Positions 16,492 through 24,677 are shown, counted from the stretch's first letter. The stretch is 33,425 bases of DNA from Acidimicrobiia bacterium (GCA_040881685.1 JBBECS010000014.1:1-33425); one strand, 5' to 3'. Numbers and translations: made by a program. The notes: generated by a model not told the origin, from the sequence alone.

Positions 16492-17604
16492 GTGTCGATG
16501 AAGTTCGCCTTGTTCTACGAGATCCCGGTGCAGAAGCCGTTCACTCCGGGCAAGGAGCACGCGGCGTACAAGAACACGCTCGAGCAAGCGATCCTCGGCG
16601 ACGAGGTCGGCTTCCATGCGTTCTGGACCGTCGAGCACCACTTCCTCGAGGAGTACTCGCACTGCTCGAACCCCGAGGTGCTCTATGGCGCGATCGCGGC
16701 GCGCACCAAGAACATCCGCATCGGCTACGGCGTGCGGCTGCTCCCGTCGCCGTACAACCACCCGATCCGCAGCGCCGAGTCGGCCGCGGTGCTCGACCTA
16801 CTCTCCGACGGGCGGGTCGACTTCGGCACTGGTCGTTCGTCGACGCGACTCGAGCTCGAAGGCTTCAACGTCGACCCCGAGCAAACCCGCGACATGTGGA
16901 AGGAAGCGCTCCAGCACATCGTGGGCGCGTGGACCGAGGAGTACTACCAAGCCGACGGCAAGTACTGGCAGATGGGCGGACCGCGACGTGTGCAACCGAA
17001 GCCGCTGCAACAGCCCCACCCGCCGATCTTCGGCGCGACAAGCAGTCCTGATGGACACCTCGAGGTCGGACGGCAAGGCATCGGCCTCTGCTCGTTCACC
17101 GTCGGCCTGCCACCCGAGGAGCTGGTGAAGAGCATCGACCTCTACCGCCAAGGCCTCACCGAGTGCGAAGCGCCGGTCGGCAAGTTCAAGAACGAGACGG
17201 CCGCCACGTTCACGATGGTGCACTGCGCGCCGACCAAGGAGGAGGCGTACGACGTCGCCAAGGAGTCGTTCGAGTGGTACCCGAAGGCTGGAGCGAGCCT
17301 CATCGCGTCGGTGGCTGAGTGGATGAACGAGAAGAAGCAAGAGCTCGGCACCTACGAGTACACCGCGTCGGCGCTCCAGCACAAGAACGAGGGCGCGTTC
17401 GAGCACCTCACCTTCGACTACGTCCACGACGCGGGCGCCGGCGTAGTCGGCGACCCCGACGAGTGCATCGAGACGTGCAAGCGCTACGAAGCGGCGGGCT
17501 GCGACCTGCTGCTCTGTCTCGTGAACCCGTTCAACATCCCGCACGACAAGGTGATGCAGTCGATCGAGCTTCTCGGCAAGCACGTCATCCCCGAGTTCGC
17601 CTAG
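16492..17604 (+). CDS. Luciferase-like (LLM class) flavin- or F420-dependent oxidoreductase
   Basis: A 370-residue TIM-barrel oxidoreductase of the bacterial luciferase superfamily, which uses FMN or F420. It opens with VSMKFALFYEIPVQKPF and has AILGDEVGFHAFWTVEHHFLEEYSH, a recognisable luciferase-type active-site segment, then IRIGYGVRLLPSPYNHPIRSAE and LSDGRVDFGTGRSS. Mycobacterial cholesterol clusters carry such a gene (Rv3520c) near cyp142. The GTG at 16492 is 7 bases after a GGGGG tract, so I prefer it to the ATG two codons later. A KstR-like operator is 24 bp upstream. It is followed by a P450 gene 110 bp downstream. The cofactor and substrate are not determined by the sequence I can read. 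Confidence 0.85.
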   Translation: MSMKFALFYEIPVQKPFTPGKEHAAYKNTLEQAILGDEVGFHAFWTVEHHFLEEYSHCSNPEVLYGAIAARTKNIRIGYGVRLLPSPYNHPIRSAESAAVLDLLSDGRVDFGTGRSSTRLELEGFNVDPEQTRDMWKEALQHIVGAWTEEYYQADGKYWQMGGPRRVQPKPLQQPHPPIFGATSSPDGHLEVGRQGIGLCSFTVGLPPEELVKSIDLYRQGLTECEAPVGKFKNETAATFTMVHCAPTKEEAYDVAKESFEWYPKAGASLIASVAEWMNEKKQELGTYEYTASALQHKNEGAFEHLTFDYVHDAGAGVVGDPDECIETCKRYEAAGCDLLLCLVNPFNIPHDKVMQSIELLGKHVIPEFA

Positions 17605-17621
17605 CTACTCGGTCGCTTCCT

Positions 17622-17644
17622 GCGGCTGGGGATGCCTCAGCCGC
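17622..17644. terminator. Hairpin after the LLM oxidoreductase gene
   Basis: A perfect 7-bp stem (GCGGCTG with CAGCCGC) around a 9-base loop begins 17 bases after the stop. A second small stem (CGCTCG-CTGG-CGAGCG) follows around 17652. There is no T-tract, so termination is uncertain; it may reduce readthrough into the P450 gene or mark mRNA processing. Confidence 0.35.
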
Positions 17645-17714
17645 GGGCGTTCGCTCGCTGGCGAGCGCCTCCGCTTCGTTGCGGCGCCGCGTGGCCCCGG
17701 TAGCCTGGGTCGCC

Positions 17715-18950
17715 ATGACGCTGGCTGACATCGACCTCTGGGACAAGGACCGGTTCCAGGCCGGTGTCCCGCACGACTGGTTCACCGCCCTTCGGCGCGA
17801 GGCACCCGTGTACTGGCACGAGGGCGATCCGACCGTGAGCGCGATGCAAGGCGGCGGCGGGCCGTTCTGGGCGGTCACCGGCTACGACGACGTGGTCACG
17901 GTCAACCGCGACAACGCCACGTTCTCGTCGGCGGAGCGCCTGGTCTTCATGTGGGATCCCGACGAGGCCAACCTCGAACAGCAGCGCCTCCTCATGCTCA
18001 ACATGGACCCGCCGTTGCACACGCGCTACCGCAGGCTCATCAACAAGGGATTCACGCCGCGCATGGTCTCGGAGCTCGAGTCGACGATGCGCAAGCGCTC
18101 CCGCGACATCATCGACCGCGTCGCCCACCGCGGTGAGTGCGACTTCGTCGTCGACGTCGCGTCGGAGCTCCCGCTCCAGGTGATCGCCGACCTCATGGGC
18201 GTGCCGCAAGAGGACCGTCACAAGATGTTCGACTGGAGCAACCGCATGATCGGGGCCGAAGACCCCGAGTACGGCATCACCGAGGAGATCTCGCAGCAGG
18301 CATCGATGGAGCTCTATGCCTACGCGTCGGCGCTCGCCGAGAAGAAGAAGGCTGATCCCAAGGACGACCTCATCTCGGTCCTCACCCACGCCGAGGTCGA
18401 CGGCGAGCAGCTGACCGGCCTCGAGATCGACCTCTTCTTCCTCATCCTCACGGTTGCCGGCAACGAGACAACGCGCAACCTCATCTCGCATGGCCTCGTC
18501 ACGCTGCTCGAGCACCCCGACGAGCTTGCGAAGGTGCGCGCCGACCGCTCCCTTCTACCCGGCGCCGTCGAGGAGATGCTGCGTTGGGCGAGCCCGGTCA
18601 TGCACTTCCGCCGTACGGCCATGCGCGACGTTCAGCTCGGCGGGCAGCACGTCAAGGCCGGCGACAAGGTCGTGATCTGGTACATCTCGGCCAACCACGA
18701 CGAGAAGGCATTCGAGGATCCGTTCACGTTCGACGTGACGCGCTCGCCCAACGAGCACGTGGCGTTTGGCGGCGGCGGTCCCCATTTCTGCTTGGGCGCC
18801 AACCTGGCGCGCATGGAGATCCAAGTGATGTTCGACGAGATCCTCGACCGGCTCGACGACCTCGAGCTCACCGGTCCGGTCTCACGGCTCCGCTCGAACT
18901 TCATCAACGGGCTCAAGCACATCCCCCTGAAGTTCACCGCCAAGCGCTGA
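17715..18950 (+). CDS. Cytochrome P450 (CYP125/CYP142-like)
   Basis: A 411-residue soluble bacterial P450. The I-helix oxygen-activation motif is AGNETTR (248-254), the K-helix ExxR is Glu287-Arg290 and the heme loop is FGGGGPHFCLG (351-361) with ligand Cys359. The C-terminal RLRSNFINGLKHIPLKF resembles CYP125 (RLRSGWLNGIKHW). CYP125 and CYP142 oxidise the terminal methyl of the cholesterol side chain to the acid, the first step of side-chain breakdown. Redox partners are not in the window. The start ATG fits the family's N-terminal length. It probably belongs with the LLM gene behind operator 5. Sterol specificity is inferred from family and context. Confidence 0.9.
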   Translation: MTLADIDLWDKDRFQAGVPHDWFTALRREAPVYWHEGDPTVSAMQGGGGPFWAVTGYDDVVTVNRDNATFSSAERLVFMWDPDEANLEQQRLLMLNMDPPLHTRYRRLINKGFTPRMVSELESTMRKRSRDIIDRVAHRGECDFVVDVASELPLQVIADLMGVPQEDRHKMFDWSNRMIGAEDPEYGITEEISQQASMELYAYASALAEKKKADPKDDLISVLTHAEVDGEQLTGLEIDLFFLILTVAGNETTRNLISHGLVTLLEHPDELAKVRADRSLLPGAVEEMLRWASPVMHFRRTAMRDVQLGGQHVKAGDKVVIWYISANHDEKAFEDPFTFDVTRSPNEHVAFGGGGPHFCLGANLARMEIQVMFDEILDRLDDLELTGPVSRLRSNFINGLKHIPLKFTAKR

Positions 18951-18971
18951 GCAAGCTGGCTCCCGCGGGAC

Positions 18972-19793
18972 TCAGCGATACAGGTTGGGCGGCCGGCGCA
19001 GCGTCTTGCTATACGAACCGACCCACGCGTCGAGGTCGGCGCCGCGTTGTGCCACTCGCGGCAGAATCGCGTCGGGATCGGTGAGGATCAGGTACCGCTC
19101 GTCGCGGATGGCGTCGGCCACCATCGGCCCGACGATCGCGGCATCCTTGGGCTCCTCGAGCGGCATCTCCCCGAGCCACTTCGACATGTCGCCGCCGCCC
19201 ATGCGCGCGGTGTCGCCCATGTTCGTGGCGATGAGTGACGGGCACAGCACCGACACGCCGATCCCCTGCGGCCGGAGGTAGAGCGCGAGCGCCTCGGTGA
19301 AGCCGACAACCCCGAACTTGGCCGTGATGTAGGTGGGGTGATCCCACGCGTACGCGTAGAGACCGGCGACCGAAGCGGTGTTCACGAGGTAGCCGCTCCC
19401 GCGCTCGAGCATGTGCGGGATGAATGCTCGGGCACCGCGGATGACGCCGTAGAGGTTGATCTGGAGGATCCAGTCCCACTCCTCCATCGACAGCCCCTCG
19501 GCCGGTCCGAGCATCGCGACACCGGCGTTGCTCATCGCGATGTCGACATGTCCCATGACCGCGAGTGCTTCGTCACGCAATCGTTCGACGTCGGCGTCCT
19601 TCGAGACGTCGCAGTGCACGCCGAGGTACCGGCGCCCGAGGCCCTCGACCTCCTCATGCACCTCTTCGATACGTGTGTCGTTGAGGTCGGCGACCACGAT
19701 ATCGGCACCACGTCGCGCGAGCTCAAGCGCAGTCGAACGGCCTATCCCGCTCGCGCCTCCGGTGATGACTGCGACCGTGCCCGCAACCTCCAT
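18972..19793 (-). CDS. SDR-family oxidoreductase
   Basis: A 273-residue short-chain dehydrogenase. TGGASGIG (12-19), Asp after strand two (VVADLND) indicating NAD, SNAGV, Ser in NTASVAGLYAY and Tyr/Lys in YITAK are present. The C-terminal region (RYLILTDPDAILPRVAQRGADLDAWV) is the longer tail seen in many actinobacterial SDRs that process lipophilic alcohols. The ATG lies 2 bases after the stop of the next SDR upstream, giving the order FadE26-like, SDR, SDR. Expected to oxidise a hydroxyacyl-CoA or steroid alcohol. Its stop is 21 bp from the convergent P450 stop, with no strong terminator visible between them. Confidence 0.88.
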   Translation of the reverse strand: MEVAGTVAVITGGASGIGRSTALELARRGADIVVADLNDTRIEEVHEEVEGLGRRYLGVHCDVSKDADVERLRDEALAVMGHVDIAMSNAGVAMLGPAEGLSMEEWDWILQINLYGVIRGARAFIPHMLERGSGYLVNTASVAGLYAYAWDHPTYITAKFGVVGFTEALALYLRPQGIGVSVLCPSLIATNMGDTARMGGGDMSKWLGEMPLEEPKDAAIVGPMVADAIRDERYLILTDPDAILPRVAQRGADLDAWVGSYSKTLRRPPNLYR

Positions 19794-19795
19794 CC

Positions 19796-20635
19796 CTACT
19801 TCTCCGGCAAGGTGACCAGCGACCAGCCGGGCTGGTCCTGGTACAGCGGCTCTGCGAACGGAGAGAAGTCGGCGCCGCTGCGCAACGTCTGACCGCCGTC
19901 GACGCCGATGCACTGCCCGGTGATGAACGACGACTCGGGACCGGCGAGGAAGCGGACAAGGGCGGCCACGTCGGCGACCGTTCCCACCCGTCGCAACGGG
20001 ATGTTGGCGTGGTAGCTGTCGAGCACCGGACCGCCCGCGGTGATGGCGTCCATCAGCTCGGTGGCGATGATCCCGGGCCGCACGGAGTTGACTCGCACTC
20101 CCGAGGGGCCGAGCTCGTCGGCCGCGACCCGCACGATTTGGTCGAGGCCAGCCTTGGCCGACGCGTACGCACCGAGGAAGCGCTCACTCTGGATGCCGAC
20201 GTGTGACGAGATCGCAACGAACGAGCCGCGCGTCTTCCCGAGCGCGAGTGCTGCGTGCTTCAGCGTGAGGAACGTGCCCATCATGTTGAGGTCGATGGTG
20301 GCGCGCACCGCATCGGCATCGGCGAGCACGAGGGGTCCCATGTGCAACGAGCCGCCCGCGGACGCGACCACTGCATGGAGCTCACCCGCCGGTTCGGCGG
20401 CCTTCGCGACCGCGGCCCGTACCTGCTCCTCGTCGGTCACGTCCGTGGCGACGATCTGGACCGACGCGCCTTTCGTGGTCGCGCGCATCCGCTCGGCCGC
20501 TTCCTCCAGCTTGACCTCCGTGCGGCCGCAGATCGTGACCGCGCCACCGTCACGCACCAGCGCGGCCGCACAACCTTCACCGATCCCGCTACCGCCCCCG
20601 GTCACGAGCGCGCGGAACCCGTCCAGCGCCGCCAT
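19796..20635 (-). CDS. SDR-family oxidoreductase (dienoyl-reductase/hydroxyacyl type)
   Basis: A 279-residue short-chain dehydrogenase with TGGGSGIG (12-19), an Arg after strand two (TICGRTEVKL) pointing to NADP(H), ASAGG, Ser in AISSHVG, Tyr/Lys in YASAK and the C-terminal SSFITGQCIGVDGGQTLR. The CGRTE and EEAAERM features resemble the 2,4-dienoyl-CoA reductase-like branch, so it may act on CoA-linked intermediates. It sits 9 bases after the second FadE26-like gene and 2 bases before another SDR. The pairing of dehydrogenase with SDR fits successive desaturation and hydroxyacyl oxidation, with a hydratase supplied elsewhere. Confidence 0.87.
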   Translation of the reverse strand: MAALDGFRALVTGGGSGIGEGCAAALVRDGGAVTICGRTEVKLEEAAERMRATTKGASVQIVATDVTDEEQVRAAVAKAAEPAGELHAVVASAGGSLHMGPLVLADADAVRATIDLNMMGTFLTLKHAALALGKTRGSFVAISSHVGIQSERFLGAYASAKAGLDQIVRVAADELGPSGVRVNSVRPGIIATELMDAITAGGPVLDSYHANIPLRRVGTVADVAALVRFLAGPESSFITGQCIGVDGGQTLRSGADFSPFAEPLYQDQPGWSLVTLPEK

Positions 20636-20644
20636 CTCGAACAG

Positions 20645-21820
20645 CTACCTGGGGGCGCGGGGCAGGCCGAGGCCGGCCATGCCGATGATCTCGCGCTGCA
20701 CCTCGTTGACGCCGCCGCCGAACGTACCCACCGGCGCATGCCGGAATGCCTCTTCGAGGTGGCCGTGCAGCAGCGCGCCCGGCGATCCATCCGGCAGGTA
20801 CCCCGCCGAGCCGACGATCTCCATCAGCAGGCGGAGGCAGCGCCAGAGCTGCTCGGTGCCGAGGACCTTCATCGCTGATGCGTCGGCCGGGTTGAGTGCG
20901 CCTTCGTCGAGCGCCGCCGCGACGCGCCAGTTGTTCAGCTTCAGCGCCTCAGCGATGGCGTGCACGCGCGCCAGCGATGTGCGCACCCACTGATCGTCGA
21001 TGACCCGCCGGCCGTCGGCCCGACGGGTCTCCTTCGCCCAGCGCAGCACCTCCTGGAGCGGGCGGTCGATCCGCCCGGCTGGCCCGAGCGCGACGCGCTC
21101 GTGATTGAGCTGGCGCGTGATCAGCTTCCAGCCCGCGTTCTCTTCGCCGACCAGGTTGGCGACCGGGACCCGTACGTCTTCGTAGTAGGTGGCGTTCGTG
21201 TGACCGCCGCCGAGCGTCCAGATCGGCGTGTGCTTGAAGCCGGGCACGTCGGTCGGGACGAGGATGATCGAGATGCCCTTGTGCTTCGGCGCGTCGGGGT
21301 CGGTGCGACAGGCGAGCCAGATGAAGTCGGCGTCGTGGCCCCCGGTGGTGAACACCTTCTGGCCGTTGATCACGTATTCCTCGCCGTCTCGCATCGCGCG
21401 CGTGCGCAGCGAGGCGAGATCGGTGCCGGAGCCGGGTTCGGTGTAGCCGATCGCGAAGTGCATCTCGCCGGTGAGGATCTTGGGCAGGATCTCCCGCTTC
21501 TGCTCCTCGGATCCACACATGCGCAGCGTGGGCCCGACGGTGTTCAGCGTGACGAGCGGCATCGGCACGCCGGCCCGGTTGGCCTCGTCGAAGAAGATGT
21601 ACTGCTCGAGCGCCGTGCGGCCCTGGCCGCCGTACTCCTTGGGCCAGCCGACCCCGAGCCAGCCGTCGCGACCCATCTGACGGACGATCTCGCGGTAGCC
21701 CTCCCCGCCCGCTTCGCCGCCGGTGAGCGAGGCGCGCCGCTCCGGCGTCATCAAACCCGCGAAGTAGGCACGGAGCTCCTGTTGGAGCGCCTGCTGCTCG
21801 GGCGTCAGGTCGATGTGCAT
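20645..21820 (-). CDS. Acyl-CoA dehydrogenase alpha-type subunit (second FadE26-like paralogue)
   Basis: A 391-residue protein, the same length as the FadE26-like gene at 14477-15652 and colinear with it without gaps over at least the first 245 residues. It shares LGVGWPKEYGGQGRTALEQ, IGYTEPGSGTDLASL, NGQKVFTTGG, VGEENAGWKLITRQLNHERV with Glu241, and FGGGVNEVQREIIGMAGLGLPRAPR. The substrate-facing segment after NGQK (TTGGHDADF versus TSLASDADY) and the region near 200-212 differ, suggesting another chain length or ring system. No beta-type partner gene is adjacent, so it must be homomeric, borrow the FadE27-like chain, or pair with a protein elsewhere. It is the first gene of the unit that ends at 18972. 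Confidence 0.88.
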   Translation of the reverse strand: MHIDLTPEQQALQQELRAYFAGLMTPERRASLTGGEAGGEGYREIVRQMGRDGWLGVGWPKEYGGQGRTALEQYIFFDEANRAGVPMPLVTLNTVGPTLRMCGSEEQKREILPKILTGEMHFAIGYTEPGSGTDLASLRTRAMRDGEEYVINGQKVFTTGGHDADFIWLACRTDPDAPKHKGISIILVPTDVPGFKHTPIWTLGGGHTNATYYEDVRVPVANLVGEENAGWKLITRQLNHERVALGPAGRIDRPLQEVLRWAKETRRADGRRVIDDQWVRTSLARVHAIAEALKLNNWRVAAALDEGALNPADASAMKVLGTEQLWRCLRLLMEIVGSAGYLPDGSPGALLHGHLEEAFRHAPVGTFGGGVNEVQREIIGMAGLGLPRAPR

Positions 21821-21878
21821 GGCACCGTTCTAGTCTCCTTCGAGCGCGACGAGTGTGGAGTCCAGAGTGGGAGGCGCC

Positions 21879-22805
21879 ATGGCCGAGTCGGTGATCATCG
21901 AGGCCGCCATCAACGGCACCACCACGAAAGACCGTAACCCGCACGTGCCGCGCACACCTGAGGAGATCGCCGCGGATGCGCTCGCGTGCCTCGCGGCGGG
22001 CGCCGGGATCGTGCACAACCACTGCGACGTGGTCGGTGTGCCGGGCGAGCAGTCCGCGGCGCGCTACTTCGAGGGCTGGGAGCCGGTCTTCGTCGAACGT
22101 CCCGACGCCTTGATCTACCCGACGACCAACTTCGGGCCCGGCGTCGAGGGCGCGTACGCGCACATGGCACCGCTCGCGGCGACCGGCTGGCTGCGCATCG
22201 GGATCATCGATCCTGGTTCGGTGAACCTGGGCGGCACCGACGACGACGGCCTGCCCGCGGCGCCGGGGTTCGTCTACGCCAACTCCTACGGCGACATCCA
22301 TCACCAAGCCGACGTGTGCGCGCGCCAGCGGCTCGGGCCGAGCATGGCGATCTTCGAGCCGGGCTGGCTCCGCACCGCGTTGCACTGGTGGCGCGCGGGG
22401 CGGTTGCCACAAGGCGCGATGATCAAGCTGTACTTCGGAGGCGACGCCGGGTACGTGACCAGCGTGGCGCAGCAGCAGGCAGGAGCGACGTTCGGTCTCC
22501 CGCCGACGATCAAGGCGCTCGACGCGTATTGCGAGCTCCTGGACGGGTGCACGCTCCCCTGGTCCGTCGCGGTCATCGGTGGAGACCTCTACGAGAGCCC
22601 GGTGGCCCGCGCCGCCCTCGAACGCGGCGCGCACCTGCACGTCGGCCTCGAGGACCATGCGGGCGCGCGGCAGCCGACGAACGTCGAGCTCGTGGACCAG
22701 GCCGTCGCGCTGTGTGGAGATGTCGGTCGCCCGGTCGCGTCGTGCGACGAAGCGACGAAGATCCTCGACCTGCCCCGCACCGGGCCGGAGGCACCCGCCG
22801 TCTGA
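21879..22805 (+). CDS. Beta-keto acid cleavage enzyme (BKACE/DUF849 family)
   Basis: A 308-residue metal-dependent TIM-barrel enzyme of the BKACE family, whose founder Kce cleaves 3-keto-5-aminohexanoate with acetyl-CoA. The metal site is visible as His46 and His48 in IVHNHCD, and Glu258 in VGLED; the two His positions match Kce numbering as I remember it. The ATG at 21879 has GGGAGG five bases upstream and is preferred over an in-frame GTG at 21855. It is divergent from the second FadE26-like gene with 58 bp between. BKACE enzymes remove a beta-keto acid as acetoacetate and a new acyl-CoA, so it could perform a non-thiolytic chain-shortening step. The substrate is unknown. Confidence 0.87.
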   Translation: MAESVIIEAAINGTTTKDRNPHVPRTPEEIAADALACLAAGAGIVHNHCDVVGVPGEQSAARYFEGWEPVFVERPDALIYPTTNFGPGVEGAYAHMAPLAATGWLRIGIIDPGSVNLGGTDDDGLPAAPGFVYANSYGDIHHQADVCARQRLGPSMAIFEPGWLRTALHWWRAGRLPQGAMIKLYFGGDAGYVTSVAQQQAGATFGLPPTIKALDAYCELLDGCTLPWSVAVIGGDLYESPVARAALERGAHLHVGLEDHAGARQPTNVELVDQAVALCGDVGRPVASCDEATKILDLPRTGPEAPAV

Positions 22806-22813
22806 CCCCGGGT

Positions 22814-23749
22814 CTACGACTTGAGGTGGTCGACGTCCTCGGGGAAGTTGAACTCGAGCCAGCAGTGACCGGATCGGCCGTCGGGCGTCGTCACTGCACT
22901 CATGGCGCGAGGGAACCGTGAGCGCTTGCCTTCCTTCGACTCGAGGAGCACGGGCGCATGGAGCTCGGGTGTGATGCGCAGCCCGAGGTCAGCGACCGTG
23001 AGCTCGACCGACGTCGGGAGCATGTCGGCGTCGAGCGCGTAGTCGACCTCGATGGTCGTGACCTCGCGCCACTCGCTCGTGCCGGCATCGACGATGTAGC
23101 CGGTCTGGAACGCGTCGGATCCCGGGTTCACGGATCGCACGCAATGCCACCAGGTGCCGTCGTCGAGGCGACCGGAGCACCAGATCCACGGGAACAACCA
23201 CCAGTCGCGCACCCCCCACGAGTGGTCGCGCTGGCCGGGACAATGCACGTCAATGTGCTTGTCGCCGATTGTCACCGTGCCGGTGACCCAGGCCGACTGC
23301 TCGAAGCGCGTGGTCGCGCTGTACGCGAAGCACGGCGCCGCGCCTTCCCATTTGAGATCGAGGCTGATCGGGACTTCGGGTCCCTGTTCGCCGTGAAAAG
23401 CGTCGGCCGGGGTGGCGAGCGCGACGCCCGTGCCCTCGGTCGTGATGCGATAGGCGCGCAGCGGTTGGACGGGCTTCCAGGTTCCCCGAACGCGATCGGA
23501 TGCGATCTCGAGCGCGGCGCGCGTCGGGTCCGGGCACGGAACCTCGTGGTCACGAATCAGCACGAGGGGCTGGCCGCGCCGGACCAGGTGCACCCAGTAC
23601 CAGGCCACGCCGAGGTTTGGATACAGGCCCAGCCGCAGATAACCACCGTACGAGCCGTCCTCCGCCGCGAAGTCGTGGTACCAGGACTCTCCCCACAGGT
23701 CTTCGGGTCCGGCCGCGTGCCGGCCTTCGTCCTGCGCGTGCAGCTCCAC
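22814..23749 (-). CDS. DUF7064-type (lipocalin/CrtC-like) protein of unknown function
   Basis: A 311-residue protein without signal peptide. It belongs to the beta-rich group often annotated DUF7064/DUF7065, recognised from the signature GQRDHSWGVRDWW (172-184), tryptophan-rich strands (ESWYHDF, GVAWYWVHLV, LFPWIWCSG) and the C-terminal GRSGHCWLEFNF. The fold is related to CrtC-type hydratases and lipocalin-like domains that hold lipophilic ligands, but no enzymatic role is established that I know. GTG start. It follows a 3-alpha-HSD-like SDR on the same strand after an 86 bp gap with three hairpins. A steroid-binding or hydratase role is a guess. Confidence 0.72.
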   Translation of the reverse strand: MELHAQDEGRHAAGPEDLWGESWYHDFAAEDGSYGGYLRLGLYPNLGVAWYWVHLVRRGQPLVLIRDHEVPCPDPTRAALEIASDRVRGTWKPVQPLRAYRITTEGTGVALATPADAFHGEQGPEVPISLDLKWEGAAPCFAYSATTRFEQSAWVTGTVTIGDKHIDVHCPGQRDHSWGVRDWWLFPWIWCSGRLDDGTWWHCVRSVNPGSDAFQTGYIVDAGTSEWREVTTIEVDYALDADMLPTSVELTVADLGLRITPELHAPVLLESKEGKRSRFPRAMSAVTTPDGRSGHCWLEFNFPEDVDHLKS

Positions 23750-23761
23750 TTTGCCCGCTCT

Positions 23762-23821
23762 CTGCGCTGTGCGCAGGGCCGCTCGGGCCCCGCTTGCTGC
23801 GCCGCAGGGTACCTGCGGCGC
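23762..23821. terminator. Cluster of three hairpins between the 3-alpha-HSD-like gene and the DUF7064 gene
   Basis: Three consecutive inverted repeats fill the gap: CTGCGC-TGT-GCGCAG (23762-23776), GGGCC-GCTCG-GGCCC (23776-23790) and the strongest, GCGCCGCAGG-GTA-CCTGCGGCGC (23799-23821, a perfect 10-bp stem). No T-tract follows. They may terminate or attenuate transcription between the two minus-strand genes, or protect the mRNA. Confidence 0.55.
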
Positions 23822-23835
23822 GGGCGCTCACTCGG

Positions 23836-24600
23836 CTAGAGGCGATCGGGGTTCAGCAGCGCGTCGGTGCCGCCGTCGGCGAAGAGGATCGTCCCCGTGC
23901 ACCACGACGACTCGGGCGACAGGAGGAACCACACCGCGTTGGCGATCTCGTCCTTCTCGCCCCAGCGGTCGAGCGGGATTGGGTAGGCGCGGATCTGGTC
24001 ACCGGTCACCGGATGTTGCAGCGCAGCCTCGGTCAGCGGCGTGAGCACAGGTCCGGGTGCAACCGCGTTCACGCGCACGCCCGGCGCCCACTCGACCGCG
24101 AGCCGCCGCACCTTGCGAGCCAGCGCGAGCTTCGAATGCGCGTACACGACCTCGCCGCCCATGGCTTCGGCAGCCGCAGCTGCTCCGTCCTCGTCGCCCG
24201 CGAGACAGCGATCCACGAGCGTGGCGTCGTCCACCGGCATGGCGGTCGCCGAGTTCGAAGCGATGGCAACCGCAGCAAGCAGCTCGCCGCTGGCAAGGCG
24301 GTCGTGCAGGCCCTCGAGCAGCGAGACCGCACCGAAGTAGTTGATGCGCGCCACCATCGAGGGCGGCGCCCGCGTGCTTCCCCCGATGCCGGCCGCGACG
24401 ACCAGCCCATCAAGCGTTCCGCCACAAGCCTCATTGATCGCGGCGATCGCAGCCGCACGGCCATCCGAAGACGAGAGATCCGCCTCGACTTCGGCGTCGC
24501 GCACATCCACACCGATCACCCGGTGCCCGGATGCCTCGATACGACGGCGGATCGCACCGCCGATGCCGCCAGCCGAACCTGTGACCGCGACCACGCCCAA
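23836..24600 (-). CDS. SDR resembling 3-alpha-hydroxysteroid dehydrogenase/carbonyl reductase
   Basis: A 254-residue SDR. It resembles Comamonas testosteroni 3-alpha-HSD (HsdA) as I recall it: SGHRVIGVDVRDAEVEADLS versus AGHQIVGIDIRDAEVIADLS, a GxDGLVxxAGxG block, INYFGA, an insertion between Ser and Tyr, then YAHSK with the catalytic Tyr and Lys, and VDGG-like FADGGTDALL at the end. That enzyme interconverts 3-alpha-hydroxy and 3-keto steroids with NAD(H). The catalytic Ser lies in AIASNSATA. The start is taken as the TTG at 24600, because GGAGG lies six bases upstream and the cofactor motif TGSAGGIG follows at residues 7-14. It is divergent from the amidohydrolase at 24678 across a perfect inverted repeat. 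Confidence 0.85.
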   Translation of the reverse strand: MGVVAVTGSAGGIGGAIRRRIEASGHRVIGVDVRDAEVEADLSSSDGRAAAIAAINEACGGTLDGLVVAAGIGGSTRAPPSMVARINYFGAVSLLEGLHDRLASGELLAAVAIASNSATAMPVDDATLVDRCLAGDEDGAAAAAEAMGGEVVYAHSKLALARKVRRLAVEWAPGVRVNAVAPGPVLTPLTEAALQHPVTGDQIRAYPIPLDRWGEKDEIANAVWFLLSPESSWCTGTILFADGGTDALLNPDRL

Positions 24601-24640
24601 ACGAGCACCTCCACCGACATCGACGAGGGGCGAACGGTAG

Positions 24641-24657
24641 CCTGACGCCGCGTCAGG
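24641..24657. promoter_or_regulatory. Inverted repeat CCTGAC-N5-GTCAGG, copy 2 (candidate operator)
   Basis: CCTGACGCCGCGTCAGG is a perfect 17-base palindrome around one central base. It lies in the 77 bp between the divergent SDR (start 24600) and amidohydrolase (start 24678). The arms and spacing repeat at 9964-9980. The placement fits an operator controlling both genes; the regulator is unknown. No KstR-like site is present here. Confidence 0.5.
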
Positions 24658-24677
24658 TCTCCTAGGGGGTCCCCAAC

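Noticed and set aside
17715-18950. Firm naming of the P450 as cyp125 or cyp142
   Set aside because: It shares features with both, so family-level similarity only is claimed.
21821-21835. GTTCTAG half-site between the FadE26-like and BKACE genes
   Set aside because: Only the right half matches; the left half lacks AAC, so it is not called as an operator.
20949-22658. Long minus-strand open frame spanning the FadE26-like start and the BKACE gene
   Set aside because: Low-complexity Arg/His/Ala composition and overlap with two clear genes on other frames; a GC-driven shadow.
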